Below are positions 51,386 through 61,271 of a stretch of 64,000 nt of DNA, one piece after another. The position numbers and the translations under genes are program-made. The stretch is from positions 186,001 through 250,000 of the forward strand of contig NZ_JAKGAK010000003.1 of NCBI RefSeq assembly GCF_023061185.1. The letters are read 5' to 3'. How positions within the stretch are numbered: position 1 is the first letter of the stretch; each line of letters starts with the position of its first letter. The stretch is from Chromohalobacter beijerinckii (GTDB lineage: Bacteria; Pseudomonadota; Gammaproteobacteria; Pseudomonadales; Halomonadaceae). The notes beneath the pieces are model-generated. The model did not search any database. It was not told where the DNA came from and saw only the letters and a program-made list of their open reading frames with translations.

Positions 51386-53271
51386 TGCTGTGGTCCGTTC
51401 CTATCTTGCCGCTGCTGGCGGCCCTCGTCATTCATGGGGTCGGCAAGCGCTGGCCGGGCGACGACAGGGGCCGTGCCGTGCTGACCCTGGCGGTGGTGGC
51501 GATCACGGTCGCTACCTTGCTGCTCGTGAGTGTCGCGGTCACGGTGGACTGGAGCGGCACCTATCGCTGGAGTTCCCGAGTCGTTCTGTCGCTCGGGATG
51601 ACATCCGCGAGCGCCGTGTTCGCCATCGTCGTGCCACTGATCGCCGCGCCGATCATCGTCTACAGCGCCTACCATGAAGCATCGCCGGTCAGTGGCGGGG
51701 GAGCGGCGCGCCCCCCCGTCGGACTGGTGGCGCTGCTGACGGCGTTCGTCGGCGCGATGGAACTGCTCGTCCTGGCCGAGGATTTCGTCACCCTGCTGAT
51801 CGCCTGGGAACTGGTCGGGGCATGCTCGTGGGCGCTGATCGCCCATGAATGGCAGAAGGCCGGCAACCTGCGGGATGCCACCTGGGCGTTCCTGGTCACT
51901 CGCTTCGGGGATCTGGGGCTGTACATCGCCGCGGCGGCAGCGTTCGCCGGCACGGGCTCGTTTGCCTTTGCAGACCTGGCTCAACTCGATGGGTGGCGGC
52001 TGGACGTGTTCGTTGCCGGCGCCGTGCTGGCCGCCGCCGCGAAATCCGCCCAGGTGCCGTTCTCTCCCTGGCTGTTTGCTGCCATGTCCGGGCCGACACC
52101 GGTGTCGGCATTGCTCCATGCGGCGACCATGGTCGCGGCGGGGATCTACCTGGTGGTCCGGCTGCATGCGGAACTCTCCGCCGTCGCCTGGTTTGCGCCG
52201 GTCGCCATCACGCTGGGGCTGACCACTGCCCTGGCAGGGGGACTGGTGGCCTGTCTTCAGGGCCATGCCAAGAAGCTGCTGGCCGCCTCGACATCGGCCC
52301 AGTATGGCCTGATGTGGCTGGCGGCAGGGGCGGGCTTTCCCGGCGTCGCCCTGGTGCACTTCGTCACGCATGCATTCACCAAAGCGGCGCTGTTCCTGGC
52401 CGCCGGCATCGCCGAACGCCATGTCGACAGCTATTCGCTGACGGCGATGCGCCTGGGTCGCCTGCTTCCTGGCGTCGCGGCAGCCAGCATGGTGGCCAGC
52501 CTGGCGCTGGCGGGCGTCGTTCCGCTGAGTGCGGCGTGGAGCAAGGAGAAGATCGTCACGGCCGCCGGCCATCAGGCGCCCTGGCTGGCCGTGATCGTCG
52601 CCGTGGCGGCAGGGCTCAGTGCGCTGTACGCCACGCGCTTTCAACTGCTGGCGTTCGGGCGGGGGCGGCATGACCGCATGAGCGAGGCTGTCTCCCGGCC
52701 CGGCCACTCCTGGGCGGAAGCCGTCGCGCTCTATCTGCTGGCGGCAGGCACATTGGCACTGTCGCTACTCTGGTGGCCCGGTGTCGGAAATGGCCTCGCC
52801 GATTTGCTGTCCGTGCACTTTCCCGGGACCAGGCCGTGGGAACTCATCCTGTCGCTACTGCTGGTGGCGCTGGGCATTGGCCTGGGTGCCTGGGCGGTGC
52901 GTCGTGAGGTGTCGAGCCAGCAGAGCGAAACGCGTACCGCTATGGCGGACTGGTTTGGCCTGCCAACGCTGTCAGCACGTGGCGTGAATGCCGTGATGAT
53001 GTTCAGCCATGGCCTGGCACGCTTCGATGATCGCGCCGTGGATGCCGGGATCCGGGGCAGTGCCCGCTTTGGTGCGTGGCTGGCCAGGCTGGGAGAACGG
53101 CGTGGCGAAGGCGCGTTCGATGGTGCCACGAACCAGCTCGCGAAGGGCATCGACTGGGCGGGACAAGTGGCACGTCGGGCGCATACCGGGCAGATGCATC
53201 ACTACTACACCGGTATCGCGGCCGGACTCGCCGCGATCCTGATCATCCTGAGCATAGGAGCGCTCCTTTGA
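51385..53271 (+). CDS. Complex-I-like subunit L (NuoL-like proton-pumping subunit)
   Basis: A 628-residue antiporter-like subunit with about 16 membrane segments. Key proton-path residues of NuoL are kept: the glutamate in LLIAWELVGACSWALI, the lysine in LAAAAKSAQVPFSPWL followed by SGPTPVSALLHAATMVAAG, and a late lysine in PLSAAWSKEKIV. The long C-terminal segment with a lateral-helix-like part (about 490-600) suggests true NuoL rather than an MrpA fragment. It starts on the stop of the K-like gene; the M-like gene starts inside its own stop codon. Confidence 0.9.
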   Translation: MLWSVPILPLLAALVIHGVGKRWPGDDRGRAVLTLAVVAITVATLLLVSVAVTVDWSGTYRWSSRVVLSLGMTSASAVFAIVVPLIAAPIIVYSAYHEASPVSGGGAARPPVGLVALLTAFVGAMELLVLAEDFVTLLIAWELVGACSWALIAHEWQKAGNLRDATWAFLVTRFGDLGLYIAAAAAFAGTGSFAFADLAQLDGWRLDVFVAGAVLAAAAKSAQVPFSPWLFAAMSGPTPVSALLHAATMVAAGIYLVVRLHAELSAVAWFAPVAITLGLTTALAGGLVACLQGHAKKLLAASTSAQYGLMWLAAGAGFPGVALVHFVTHAFTKAALFLAAGIAERHVDSYSLTAMRLGRLLPGVAAASMVASLALAGVVPLSAAWSKEKIVTAAGHQAPWLAVIVAVAAGLSALYATRFQLLAFGRGRHDRMSEAVSRPGHSWAEAVALYLLAAGTLALSLLWWPGVGNGLADLLSVHFPGTRPWELILSLLLVALGIGLGAWAVRREVSSQQSETRTAMADWFGLPTLSARGVNAVMMFSHGLARFDDRAVDAGIRGSARFGAWLARLGERRGEGAFDGATNQLAKGIDWAGQVARRAHTGQMHHYYTGIAAGLAAILIILSIGALL

Positions 53272-54755
53272 TTTTGACTGCAGCCCTGGGGCTTCCCATG
53301 CTGGGGGCCCTCGCACTCGCCGTTTCAAGCCGTTGGACCGAGACCGCGGCTCGCCGGTGTGCCATCGTGGTCTCGGTGTTGCCGGTGTTGTTGCTGGCCT
53401 GGGCGTGGCGACAGTTCGATCCGCAAGGTGTGCTATTCCAGTTCGTCGAGGAGGTGCCCTGGGTCCCCAGCCTGGGCATGGGCTACAGGTTGGGCGTGGA
53501 TGGCATTGCCCTGGCTGTCGCGACGATGAGCGCTCTGGTCTTCTCGGCGAGTATCGCCTACCCCGTGGATACGAAGCATCAGCCTCGCCAGTACTACGCC
53601 TGGATGCTCTTCCTGCAGTCCGTGTCACTGGGTGTCTTCCTGGCGCTGGACCTGCTGCTTTTCTATGTCTTTTTCGACCTGAGCCTGGTGGGGATGTTCT
53701 TCCTGATCGGCCGTTGGGGACATGGCCAGGCGCAGCTCGCCGCGTTCAAGTTCTTTCTATACACCTTCTTCGGCTCGCTGTTGCTGCTGTTGGCGATCAT
53801 CGGGCTTTATCTGTCGGTCGAACCGCGTACCTTCGACATGCGCGTGCTTATCGAGCAGCAACCGCTGGCGGGCGCGGGCATGACGGCTGGCCTGGTGTTC
53901 CTCGCCCTCATGCTCGGCTTCGCCATCAAGACACCGGTGGTGCCTGTGCATACCTGGCTGCCCCAGGCGCATGTCGATGCCCCGGGGCCGGTCTCGGCGA
54001 TTCTCGCTGGGGTGCTGCTCAAGATGGGCACTTACGGGATCATCCGCATTCCATTCGCCATGATGGCGGAGACGTTCTCTCGCTATGCCCTGATCATTGC
54101 ACTGTTCGCGGTCGCGTCGATTCTCTACGGGGCCTTCGTGGCTCTTGGTCAGAGTAACCTGAAGCGACGCATTGCCTACACGTCGGTCAATCACATGGGC
54201 TACACGGTGCTGGGGATCGCGGTGGCCGGGGCCCTGATCCAGGACACCGAGTATGCCCGCGAGCTGGCCCTGGTGGGGGCCACGGTGGAAATGGTGGCGC
54301 ACGGCCTGATTACCGGGGCGCTGTTCCTCATCTGTGGCTCGTTCTGGCAGCGTACCGAGGAGTATGACCTGGACAGCTATGGTGGTCTGCTTCGTCAGGC
54401 CCCGTGGCTGACCGCCTTCGCCGTGCTCGCGTCCTTTGCCAGCCTGGGCCTGCCCGGCCTGGCCGGTTTCGTGGCGGAGTTCCATATCTTTGCCGGCACC
54501 TTCGGTGTCTATCCATGGCTCGCCGTCATCGGTGTGCTGGGCATCCTGGTGACGGCGGCGCTGTTTCTGCAGATGCTGCAGAAGGTGTTCTTCGGGGCGA
54601 TGCCGGAGCGCTGGGCGCAGTTCGAGGATCTGCGTCCCATCGAGTGGGGCGTGCTCGTGGTGCTGTCGGCAGGCTTCGTGCTCATCGGCGTGGCGCCGGC
54701 GTTTCTGCTGACCCTGGTCGAAGCATCGGCGGCACTGCTGGTAGGAGGCCGCTGA
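53268..54755 (+). CDS. Complex-I-like subunit M (NuoM-like proton-pumping subunit)
   Basis: A 495-residue antiporter-like subunit starting at a TTG inside the stop of the L-like gene. The central lysine is kept in FAIKTPVVPVHTWLPQAHVD, and the later glutamate in GLAGFVAEFHIFAG. The membrane-5 glutamate (WE in E. coli NuoM) is replaced by aspartate in FYVFFDLSLVGMFFLIG. It has about 14 membrane segments. Its stop overlaps the N-like start (TGATG), so translation is probably coupled. Confidence 0.9.
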   Translation: MILTAALGLPMLGALALAVSSRWTETAARRCAIVVSVLPVLLLAWAWRQFDPQGVLFQFVEEVPWVPSLGMGYRLGVDGIALAVATMSALVFSASIAYPVDTKHQPRQYYAWMLFLQSVSLGVFLALDLLLFYVFFDLSLVGMFFLIGRWGHGQAQLAAFKFFLYTFFGSLLLLLAIIGLYLSVEPRTFDMRVLIEQQPLAGAGMTAGLVFLALMLGFAIKTPVVPVHTWLPQAHVDAPGPVSAILAGVLLKMGTYGIIRIPFAMMAETFSRYALIIALFAVASILYGAFVALGQSNLKRRIAYTSVNHMGYTVLGIAVAGALIQDTEYARELALVGATVEMVAHGLITGALFLICGSFWQRTEEYDLDSYGGLLRQAPWLTAFAVLASFASLGLPGLAGFVAEFHIFAGTFGVYPWLAVIGVLGILVTAALFLQMLQKVFFGAMPERWAQFEDLRPIEWGVLVVLSAGFVLIGVAPAFLLTLVEASAALLVGGR

Positions 54756-56164
54756 TGCCTATCGGTGACGTATTGCCGGAAATCAGCCTGACGCTCGGCG
54801 CCGTGGCGATTGTCCTGTTCGCCAGCTTCGTCCGTCAGCGGCAGCATCACTGGGCAGCCGTGCTGGCCCTGCTCGCCATCGGCCTCGGTGCGGGGCTGAC
54901 CGTCGCGCAATGGGGCGGGACGCCGCGGCTGACGTTTTCCGGTGTCTGGGCGCTGGATGGCGTGGCGCTTGCCAGCAAGCTGGTCGTGCTGATCGCCGGT
55001 GCGCTGGTCGTCGCGATGTCGCCTGAATGGATGCGGACCGATCGCCGCCATGGCGAGTACTATGCGCTGGTGCTGTTCGCTCTGCTGGGCGTCATCATGA
55101 TGGCATCGGCCAGCGATACCATGGAGCTGGTGTTGGGCGTGCTGCTGTCCTCGGTGGCGAGTTACCCGCTGGCCGCCTATCACCGTGGCTGGGCGCCCGC
55201 GCTGGAGGCCGGGATGAAGTATTTCCTGATCGGCGCCTTGACCAATACGTTGTTGACGATCGGAGTGGTGGTGCTGTTCGGCCTGACCGGCAGTACCGGG
55301 TATCCGGATATCGCCCAGGCGCTTGCCACGGACAGCGACCGCCTGGCACTGACTATCGCCACGGCCTGCGTGGTGCTGGGGCTGACCTTCAAGCTGGCGG
55401 CGTTTCCGGCTCACGCCTGGATGCCGGACGTGGCGCAGGGTTCACCGGTACCGGCGGCAGCCTTCCTGACCGTCATTCCCAAGATCGGCGCCGCGGTAGC
55501 GCTGGCCCGCTTCGTTTCCCTGTTGCCGCCGGATGTCGCCTGGCGAGCGATCGTGGCATCGATCTCCGTCGCCACCATGACGCTGGGCAACGTGGCGGCG
55601 TTGCGCCAGACGGACGTGCGTCGCCTGCTGGGCTGGTCATCGGTTTCCCAATCCGGATATGCCCTGATGGCCATTGTGGTGCTGGGTGTCAGCGACCAGG
55701 CCCTGCCGGCGCTGGTGTTCTTCCTGGCGAGCTATGCCACGGCCAACCTGGCCGCCTTCGCCGTGGTCACGCACCTGCGGGGACGTACCGCATTGGACGA
55801 TTACCGAGGATTGGCCCGGCACGCACCGATCGCGGCCACGATACTGATCGTGTCGCTGTTATCCCTGGTGGGCATCCCGCCGCTGGTCGGCTTCTTCGGC
55901 AAGCTGATGCTGTTTCGCGTCACCCTCGAGGGCGGTTACGCCTGGCTGGCGCTCGTGGCGGTGATCAACACCGTCGTCTCGCTGTTCTATTACTTGCGCA
56001 TCGTCGCGCCGATGATGTTCGGTAGTCGCCAGTCCGCCGTGCATGTGCTGTCGGGCCAGTGGGCGCGCTCCGCGATGGCCGTGGCGGGCGTGCTGCTGAT
56101 CGTCGGAGGGCTCGGCGCGGAAGCTCTCTCGTTATTCACAGGCTCGATACGCTTTGCCCTGTAG
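54755..56164 (+). CDS. Complex-I-like subunit N (NuoN-like proton-pumping subunit)
   Basis: A 469-residue antiporter-like subunit with 14 membrane segments. Key residues are kept: glutamate in ASDTMELVLGVLLSS, lysine in LGLTFKLAAFPAHAWMPDVA and lysine in LVGFFGKLMLF. It begins in the stop of the M-like gene. It is the last of eight coupled genes; egtB starts 63 bases later with its own ribosome-binding site. Presence of NuoN as well as L and M separates this cluster from Mrp antiporters and from simple DabB-type transporters. Confidence 0.9.
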   Translation: MPIGDVLPEISLTLGAVAIVLFASFVRQRQHHWAAVLALLAIGLGAGLTVAQWGGTPRLTFSGVWALDGVALASKLVVLIAGALVVAMSPEWMRTDRRHGEYYALVLFALLGVIMMASASDTMELVLGVLLSSVASYPLAAYHRGWAPALEAGMKYFLIGALTNTLLTIGVVVLFGLTGSTGYPDIAQALATDSDRLALTIATACVVLGLTFKLAAFPAHAWMPDVAQGSPVPAAAFLTVIPKIGAAVALARFVSLLPPDVAWRAIVASISVATMTLGNVAALRQTDVRRLLGWSSVSQSGYALMAIVVLGVSDQALPALVFFLASYATANLAAFAVVTHLRGRTALDDYRGLARHAPIAATILIVSLLSLVGIPPLVGFFGKLMLFRVTLEGGYAWLALVAVINTVVSLFYYLRIVAPMMFGSRQSAVHVLSGQWARSAMAVAGVLLIVGGLGAEALSLFTGSIRFAL

Positions 56165-56227
56165 GCCCCGGCGGGCCTGGCCTGCCGGATCCACGTCAAT
56201 GGAGTGATATTGAGAAAGGAGTCGTCC

Positions 56228-57532
56228 ATGTCACCCGCTCAAGGTTTGACAATCGAAACGCCAGATAGCCTGCATATCAAGGAATGGTTGCGCGCGTACC
56301 AGCGGATCCGTGCCGCCACCGAGGCCATTTGCGCGCCTCTGCACAAGGAAGATTACATGGTGCAGAGCATGCCGGATGTCAGCCCTCCGAAATGGCACAT
56401 CGCTCATGTCAGCTGGTTCTTCGAAGCCTTCATTCTGAAACCGTTTCATCCCGCCTACCAGACTCTCGACCCCGCGTACGACCACCTCTTCAATTCCTAC
56501 TACGTGACTCACGGTACGCCGTTTCCCCGGCCCGAACGCGGCATGATCTCGCGGCCAACCGTGGACGATGTCTATCGCTATCGCGCTCACGTCGACCGGG
56601 CCATGGAAGAGCTGCTTAATGACCCACCTCAGGAACATCTCCAGGAGATTCTCCGACGTCTCGAGCTGGGCCTGCCGCATGAACAGCAGCATCAAGAACT
56701 GCTGCTGATGGATATCAAGCACATCCTGGCCCAGAACCCGCTGTGCCCGGCCTATCGGGACGACCTGGCGCCGACGCCTGTGCATGAAGTCGCTGCGCTC
56801 GGCTGGCATGCCTATCCGGCCGGCGTCCAGTACATCGGCCATGACGACACCGAAGAGGGGTTTGCCTATGACAACGAGATGGGGCGCCACCGCCAGTTCG
56901 TCGAGGCTTTCCAGATCGCCGACCGTCCGGTGACCAACGGCGAGTTTCTCGAATTCATGCGGGCGGGCGGATACGACAAGCCCGATCACTGGCTGTCGGA
57001 CGGCTGGGCCACGGTCAAGGCCGAAGGCTGGCAGGCGCCGCTCTACTGGGTCGAGCGTGACGGTGTCTGGCACCACTACACTCTGGGTGGCCTGGTGCCG
57101 GTCGACATGAACGCGCCAGTGTGCCATGTCAGCTTCTATGAAGCCGATGCCTATGCGCAGTGGGCCGGTGCCCGCCTACCCACCGAGGCTGAGTGGGAGA
57201 CAGTGGCTCATGATGCCGCCATTCAGGGGAACTTCGTCGAACAAGATCATCTGCAGCCGGTCTCCGCCGCCGGGTCCACAGGTGTGCTGGGACAGATGTT
57301 CGGTGATGTCTGGGAGTGGACGGGCAGCGCCTATCGCCCCTATCCGGGATTTCGCAAGTTGCCGGGCAGCCTGGGGGAATACAACGGCAAGTTCATGTCC
57401 GGCCAGATGGTGTTGCGAGGCGGCTGTTGTGCGACGCCGGCCGATCACATCCGCGTCACCTATCGCAACTTCTTCCCGCCTCATGCCCGCTGGGCATTTT
57501 CCGGTTTCCGTCTTGCCAAGGAGAGCCTCTGA
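56228..57532 (+). CDS. egtB: Ergothioneine biosynthesis protein EgtB-like sulfoxide synthase
   Basis: A 434-residue iron enzyme: a DinB-like domain (about 15-175) and a formylglycine-generating-enzyme-like domain (about 190-430). Iron-binding histidines are seen in PPKWHIAHVSWFFE and LPHEQQHQELLLMDIKH; the C-terminal part contains FGDVWEWTGSAYRPYPGF and MVLRGGCCATP. EgtB joins cysteine or gamma-glutamylcysteine to hercynine. The ATG follows AGGAG. The methyltransferase EgtD is not next to it; argC follows on the other strand. An OvoA-like role is less likely because no methyltransferase domain is fused. Confidence 0.87.
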   Translation: MSPAQGLTIETPDSLHIKEWLRAYQRIRAATEAICAPLHKEDYMVQSMPDVSPPKWHIAHVSWFFEAFILKPFHPAYQTLDPAYDHLFNSYYVTHGTPFPRPERGMISRPTVDDVYRYRAHVDRAMEELLNDPPQEHLQEILRRLELGLPHEQQHQELLLMDIKHILAQNPLCPAYRDDLAPTPVHEVAALGWHAYPAGVQYIGHDDTEEGFAYDNEMGRHRQFVEAFQIADRPVTNGEFLEFMRAGGYDKPDHWLSDGWATVKAEGWQAPLYWVERDGVWHHYTLGGLVPVDMNAPVCHVSFYEADAYAQWAGARLPTEAEWETVAHDAAIQGNFVEQDHLQPVSAAGSTGVLGQMFGDVWEWTGSAYRPYPGFRKLPGSLGEYNGKFMSGQMVLRGGCCATPADHIRVTYRNFFPPHARWAFSGFRLAKESL

Positions 57533-57618
57533 TTAACGTCGTGACCCTGGCCACACCGCTCGCTAACGGCAAGCGGCTCCCATTGAGGCATGATCGGCCA
57601 TGGGTTGAGCCCCGGCGC

Positions 57619-58566
57619 TCACGCCGAGAGGCCGCTGGCCTCGTCCACGCCCAGGTGCAAGTTCATGCTCTGTACGGCGGCGCCGGCGGCCCCCTTGCCT
57701 AGATTGTCCAGCCGAGCGACGAGTGAAACCTGCTCATGGTTGCCGAACACGAACAGGTCGGCTCGGTTGGTGTCGTTGCAGCCCTGCACCTCGAAAAAGC
57801 CGCCATCTAGATTGGCCGGGTCCTCAAGAGGCATGACGCGGACGAAGGTCTCGCCCGCGTAGTGATCGGCGTAAGCCTTGCGCAGCGCCTCCGCCGTGGT
57901 GCCGGGGCTAAGTTGGTCGACATGCAGGGGAATCGTCACCGAGAGGCCCTTGAGGAAGGGGCCGACGATCGGCTGGAAAACCGGGATGCGCTCGAGCCCG
58001 CCGTGCACGCGCATCTCCGGCAGATGCTTGTGGGCCAGCCCCATGGCGTAGGGACGTGGGGCGGCAAGACGATCGTCGTGGCCGGCCTCGTACTCGGCGA
58101 TCAACTTCTTGCCGCCGCCGCTGTAGCCGGTGATCGAATGCGCTGCCAGCGGCGTGTCGGCGGGCAGCAGGCCAGCGTCGACCAGCGGCCGCGTAAGCAT
58201 GATGAAGGCGCTGGCATGGCATCCTGGATTGGCGATGCGCTTGCTGGCGCGAATGGCATCACGCTGGCCTGGCGTCAGTTCGGGTAGGCCGTAGGTCCAC
58301 TTGGCATCGGTGCGAAAAGCCGTGCTGGCATCGATCAGGCAAGTTTGGGGATTGTCGAGCAGCGCTGCTGCCTCGCGAGAAGCGGCATCCGGCAAGCACA
58401 GAAAGGCCACATCAGCGGCGTTGAGAAGACGTGCACGCTCGGTAGCATCCTTGCGCTTATTGCTGTCGATACGCAGCAGTTCGATGTCCTCGCGTGCCTC
58501 GAGATAATCCAGCAGCCGCAGCCCAGTAGTGCCTTCCTGACCGTCTACGTATACCTTGAATGCCAT
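57619..58566 (-). CDS. argC: N-acetyl-gamma-glutamyl-phosphate reductase ArgC (type 2)
   Basis: A 315-residue NADPH-dependent enzyme of arginine synthesis, type-2 ArgC. The Rossmann start is [20 protein letters not shown] (about 1-20); the catalytic cysteine is in [15 protein letters not shown], followed by [13 protein letters not shown]. The ATG at 58566 follows a poor ribosome-binding site; an upstream extension is open but does not look like ArgC. It converges with egtB. It is divergent from the HAD hydrolase gene. Confidence 0.92.
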   Translation of the reverse strand: MAFKVYVDGQEGTTGLRLLDYLEAREDIELLRIDSNKRKDATERARLLNAADVAFLCLPDAASREAAALLDNPQTCLIDASTAFRTDAKWTYGLPELTPGQRDAIRASKRIANPGCHASAFIMLTRPLVDAGLLPADTPLAAHSITGYSGGGKKLIAEYEAGHDDRLAAPRPYAMGLAHKHLPEMRVHGGLERIPVFQPIVGPFLKGLSVTIPLHVDQLSPGTTAEALRKAYADHYAGETFVRVMPLEDPANLDGGFFEVQGCNDTNRADLFVFGNHEQVSLVARLDNLGKGAAGAAVQSMNLHLGVDEASGLSA

Positions 58567-58766
58567 GGGAAATTCGTTGCCTCGTTGACCGGGTCCGTAC
58601 ATGCTGGCAGCACCTGCCAGCGTATTGTCCTCCATTGTGCGTCGATGCGGCCGCGCTGTCATGTTTCCGGGCGTCAATCCGCTTGTCGTGACTCGCAAAA
58701 ACGACCAATCTGAGAAGGGTTGGGACTTCGTGTCACCCACTGAGACAAGCGTGATAAGGACGACAT

Positions 58767-59447
58767 ATGAATAAGCGTGTATTGGCTTTCGATGTCTATG
58801 GCACCTTGATCGACACCCACGGTGTCGTGGAAGCCTTGAACAAGGAACTGGGCGATACCGACATGGCGTTGCCTTTTTCGCAGCGTTGGCGGGATAAGCA
58901 ACTCGAGTTTGCCTTCCGTCGCTCGCTGATGGGGGCCTATGCGAGCTTCGCCGATTGCACGCGCGATGCGCTGGAATTCACCGACCGCGCCATGGGCAGC
59001 CAGCTTTCGGAAGTCGCCAAGGATCGGTTGATGGCGCTTTATGGGCGCTTGCCGGCGTTCCCCGATGTCGCGGCGGGGTTGGCACGCTTGAGCGATGCCG
59101 GCATGTATTGCGTGGCGTTTTCTAACGGCACCCAGGAGGCTGTGACGGAATTGCTGGCGCAGGCGGGTATCCGCGAGCGGTTCGACGCTATCGTTAGTGT
59201 CGACGATATCAAGCGCTTCAAGCCCGACCCCGCCGTGTACGCCTATCTGCGCCAATGCACCGAGTCGAACGCTGCCGATACCTGGCTGATTTCCAGCAAT
59301 CCCTTCGACATCATCGGGGCCAAGTATGCCGGCTTGCACGCGGCCTGGGTACGTCGCAGCGCTGAGGCGCCTTTCGACCCCTGGGGCGATGAACCCGACA
59401 TGACGGTGAGCGATCTCGACGAGCTTGCCGAGCGCCTGGCGAGGTGA
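58767..59447 (+). CDS. Haloacid dehalogenase, type II (HAD superfamily)
   Basis: A 226-residue HAD hydrolase. Motif I is [14 protein letters not shown] with the nucleophile Asp9; motif II is [11 protein letters not shown], motif III lysine is in DIKRFKPDP, and motif IV is in [13 protein letters not shown]. This pattern is that of L-2-haloacid dehalogenases (type II). The natural substrate cannot be read from the sequence. Its end overlaps the next gene by four bases (GTGA). Confidence 0.9.
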   Translation: MNKRVLAFDVYGTLIDTHGVVEALNKELGDTDMALPFSQRWRDKQLEFAFRRSLMGAYASFADCTRDALEFTDRAMGSQLSEVAKDRLMALYGRLPAFPDVAAGLARLSDAGMYCVAFSNGTQEAVTELLAQAGIRERFDAIVSVDDIKRFKPDPAVYAYLRQCTESNAADTWLISSNPFDIIGAKYAGLHAAWVRRSAEAPFDPWGDEPDMTVSDLDELAERLAR

Positions 59448-61267
59448 GCTCGACAGGACACGCTCAGCCGCTGCGTCGCCTTGGCATAGGGCTGAGTGTA
59501 CTGGCGGCGCTAGTGCTGCTATTTCTGGTCGCCTGGCTGTGGGCGTTACCGGCGTATATCGACCAGCGCCTCAGCCAGACGCTGAGCGATCGCAGCGGCC
59601 GCCAAGTATCCATCGACGACGTCACCCTCACCCCATGGCGCCACCAGGTCACCCTCGACGGGCTACGTATTGCTGGTCAGGCCGACACACCGGTTTTCTT
59701 GAGCCAACGGGTAGTGGCGACCTTCGATTGGCACTCGCTGTTCGAATCGGGCTGGCGCTTCGAGCGAATCGAGTTAAAGTCGCCGCGGCTGCAACTGATC
59801 TGGCGCTCCGGAGGCGAGTGGAACCTGGCCCAACTATTCGGCGGTGACGGTGGGGGCGGTGAGTCGGCACCACTGCGTATCGCCCAACTCAACGTCAGCG
59901 ATGGCCGGCTGGACTGGATCAATCGGCGACCCGATGAGCCGCTGACGCTGAGCCTGAAAAGCCTCGATCTCGAAGTGCGCCATTATGACAATAGCGATGA
60001 TCGGCCCTTTTCTCTGCAGGGGCAGGCAGACTGGAATGGCGGCACGCTGAAGGGGGCGGGCGAGATGGGTTTCTCGCCGTGGACGGTGGATGTCGATCTC
60101 GAGGCGGACCAAGTGCCGCTGACGACGCTGTCCGGCTATCTGGCATACGTCGTTCGCGCCGAGCCGGCGGCAGGGTCGCTTGGCGCGCAGATTCGACTGC
60201 GTGCGGGCCGCGCCAGTGATGCCGGCACACAGGTCAACGGTCAGGGCGTGATCGAAGGGCTCGAGATGCGTGATCCTGAGAAGGATCAGACCATCGCCCG
60301 TGCTGAACGCGTCGCCGTGAAAGGACTGACGTTCGCCAGCGCGGTGCCTGAACTGACCGCCGAGCGGGTGTCGCTTGCAGCACCCTGGCTCGATGTGACG
60401 ATCGATGAACGACTCGACACTAACCTTACCGCCTGGCGGCCGCCGTCACCGAACAATGGTTCTGAGGATGGCGGTTCTGAGGATGATGGCTCCGAGGGCA
60501 GCGGCATGCGCTATGCGCTTGACACCCTAGCCATCGAGCGTGGCGCGGTGGCCTTCAGCGACCGTCACCTGCCGCGTCCGTTCGAGCTCGATTTTTCGGC
60601 ATTGAATGGTGAGTGGCGACACCTCAACTCCAACCAGCCGGGTGACGGCCAGTTATCGCTCGAGGGCCAGGTGGCCGACGGCTCGCCGCTACGCATAGAG
60701 GGTGCCTTCGACCCGCTCGGTGACGCCCTGAACGGCAACCTGAACTTGCACTTCGAGCGTCTCGACCTCAAGACCTTGGCGCCCTACCTGCGCGAGTTCG
60801 GTGGCTATGCCGTCGAGCGGGGCCAGGCGACGCTGGATCTCGACTACCGGCTCGAGCAAGGCCGCCTGAGAGCACAGAATCATCTTGTTTTGCATCGGCT
60901 CAAGCTTGGTGAAGAGGTCAATGCTTCGGCCACCGATCTGCCGCTCAAGACACTGGTCGGTGTCCTGAAGAGTGACGACGGCACTATTGAACTCGATATC
61001 CCCATGCGCTTGCCACTCGACGAACCAGGATCGGTGGATTTCGGCAGTGTTGCCGGTCAGGCGATCCGTGAGGCGCTTGAGAATCTGGTGTCATCGCCAC
61101 TGGAAACGCTCTCCGAGGTGGTCGGTGGCAGCGACGACAGTCACTCGGACGATGCAAACGATAATGGTGAAGGCACCCGTAGCGGTGAGAGTAATGAGAG
61201 CGGCGGAAGTGACGAGAGCAGCAAGGATGACCCCACACTCTACGAGCGTGCCCGCACCCGCCAGTGA
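59444..61267 (+). CDS. DUF748/AsmA-like protein with an acidic tail
   Basis: A 607-residue protein from a GTG start overlapping the HAD gene. One N-terminal membrane helix (about 15-35) is followed by a beta-rich DUF748 region of AsmA-like proteins (about 40-560), which are thought to act in the cell envelope, perhaps lipid transport. There are two low-complexity acidic stretches: SEDGGSEDDGSEGSG near residue 340 and a Ser/Asp/Gly-rich tail (about 560-600). The acidic composition is in line with a halophile. Function unknown. Confidence 0.75.
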   Translation: MSSTGHAQPLRRLGIGLSVLAALVLLFLVAWLWALPAYIDQRLSQTLSDRSGRQVSIDDVTLTPWRHQVTLDGLRIAGQADTPVFLSQRVVATFDWHSLFESGWRFERIELKSPRLQLIWRSGGEWNLAQLFGGDGGGGESAPLRIAQLNVSDGRLDWINRRPDEPLTLSLKSLDLEVRHYDNSDDRPFSLQGQADWNGGTLKGAGEMGFSPWTVDVDLEADQVPLTTLSGYLAYVVRAEPAAGSLGAQIRLRAGRASDAGTQVNGQGVIEGLEMRDPEKDQTIARAERVAVKGLTFASAVPELTAERVSLAAPWLDVTIDERLDTNLTAWRPPSPNNGSEDGGSEDDGSEGSGMRYALDTLAIERGAVAFSDRHLPRPFELDFSALNGEWRHLNSNQPGDGQLSLEGQVADGSPLRIEGAFDPLGDALNGNLNLHFERLDLKTLAPYLREFGGYAVERGQATLDLDYRLEQGRLRAQNHLVLHRLKLGEEVNASATDLPLKTLVGVLKSDDGTIELDIPMRLPLDEPGSVDFGSVAGQAIREALENLVSSPLETLSEVVGGSDDSHSDDANDNGEGTRSGESNESGGSDESSKDDPTLYERARTRQ

Positions 61268-61271
61268 GCAC

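Noticed and set aside
51133-52707. 524-codon open frame on the minus strand
   Set aside because: Antisense to the K- and L-like genes with charged low-complexity composition.
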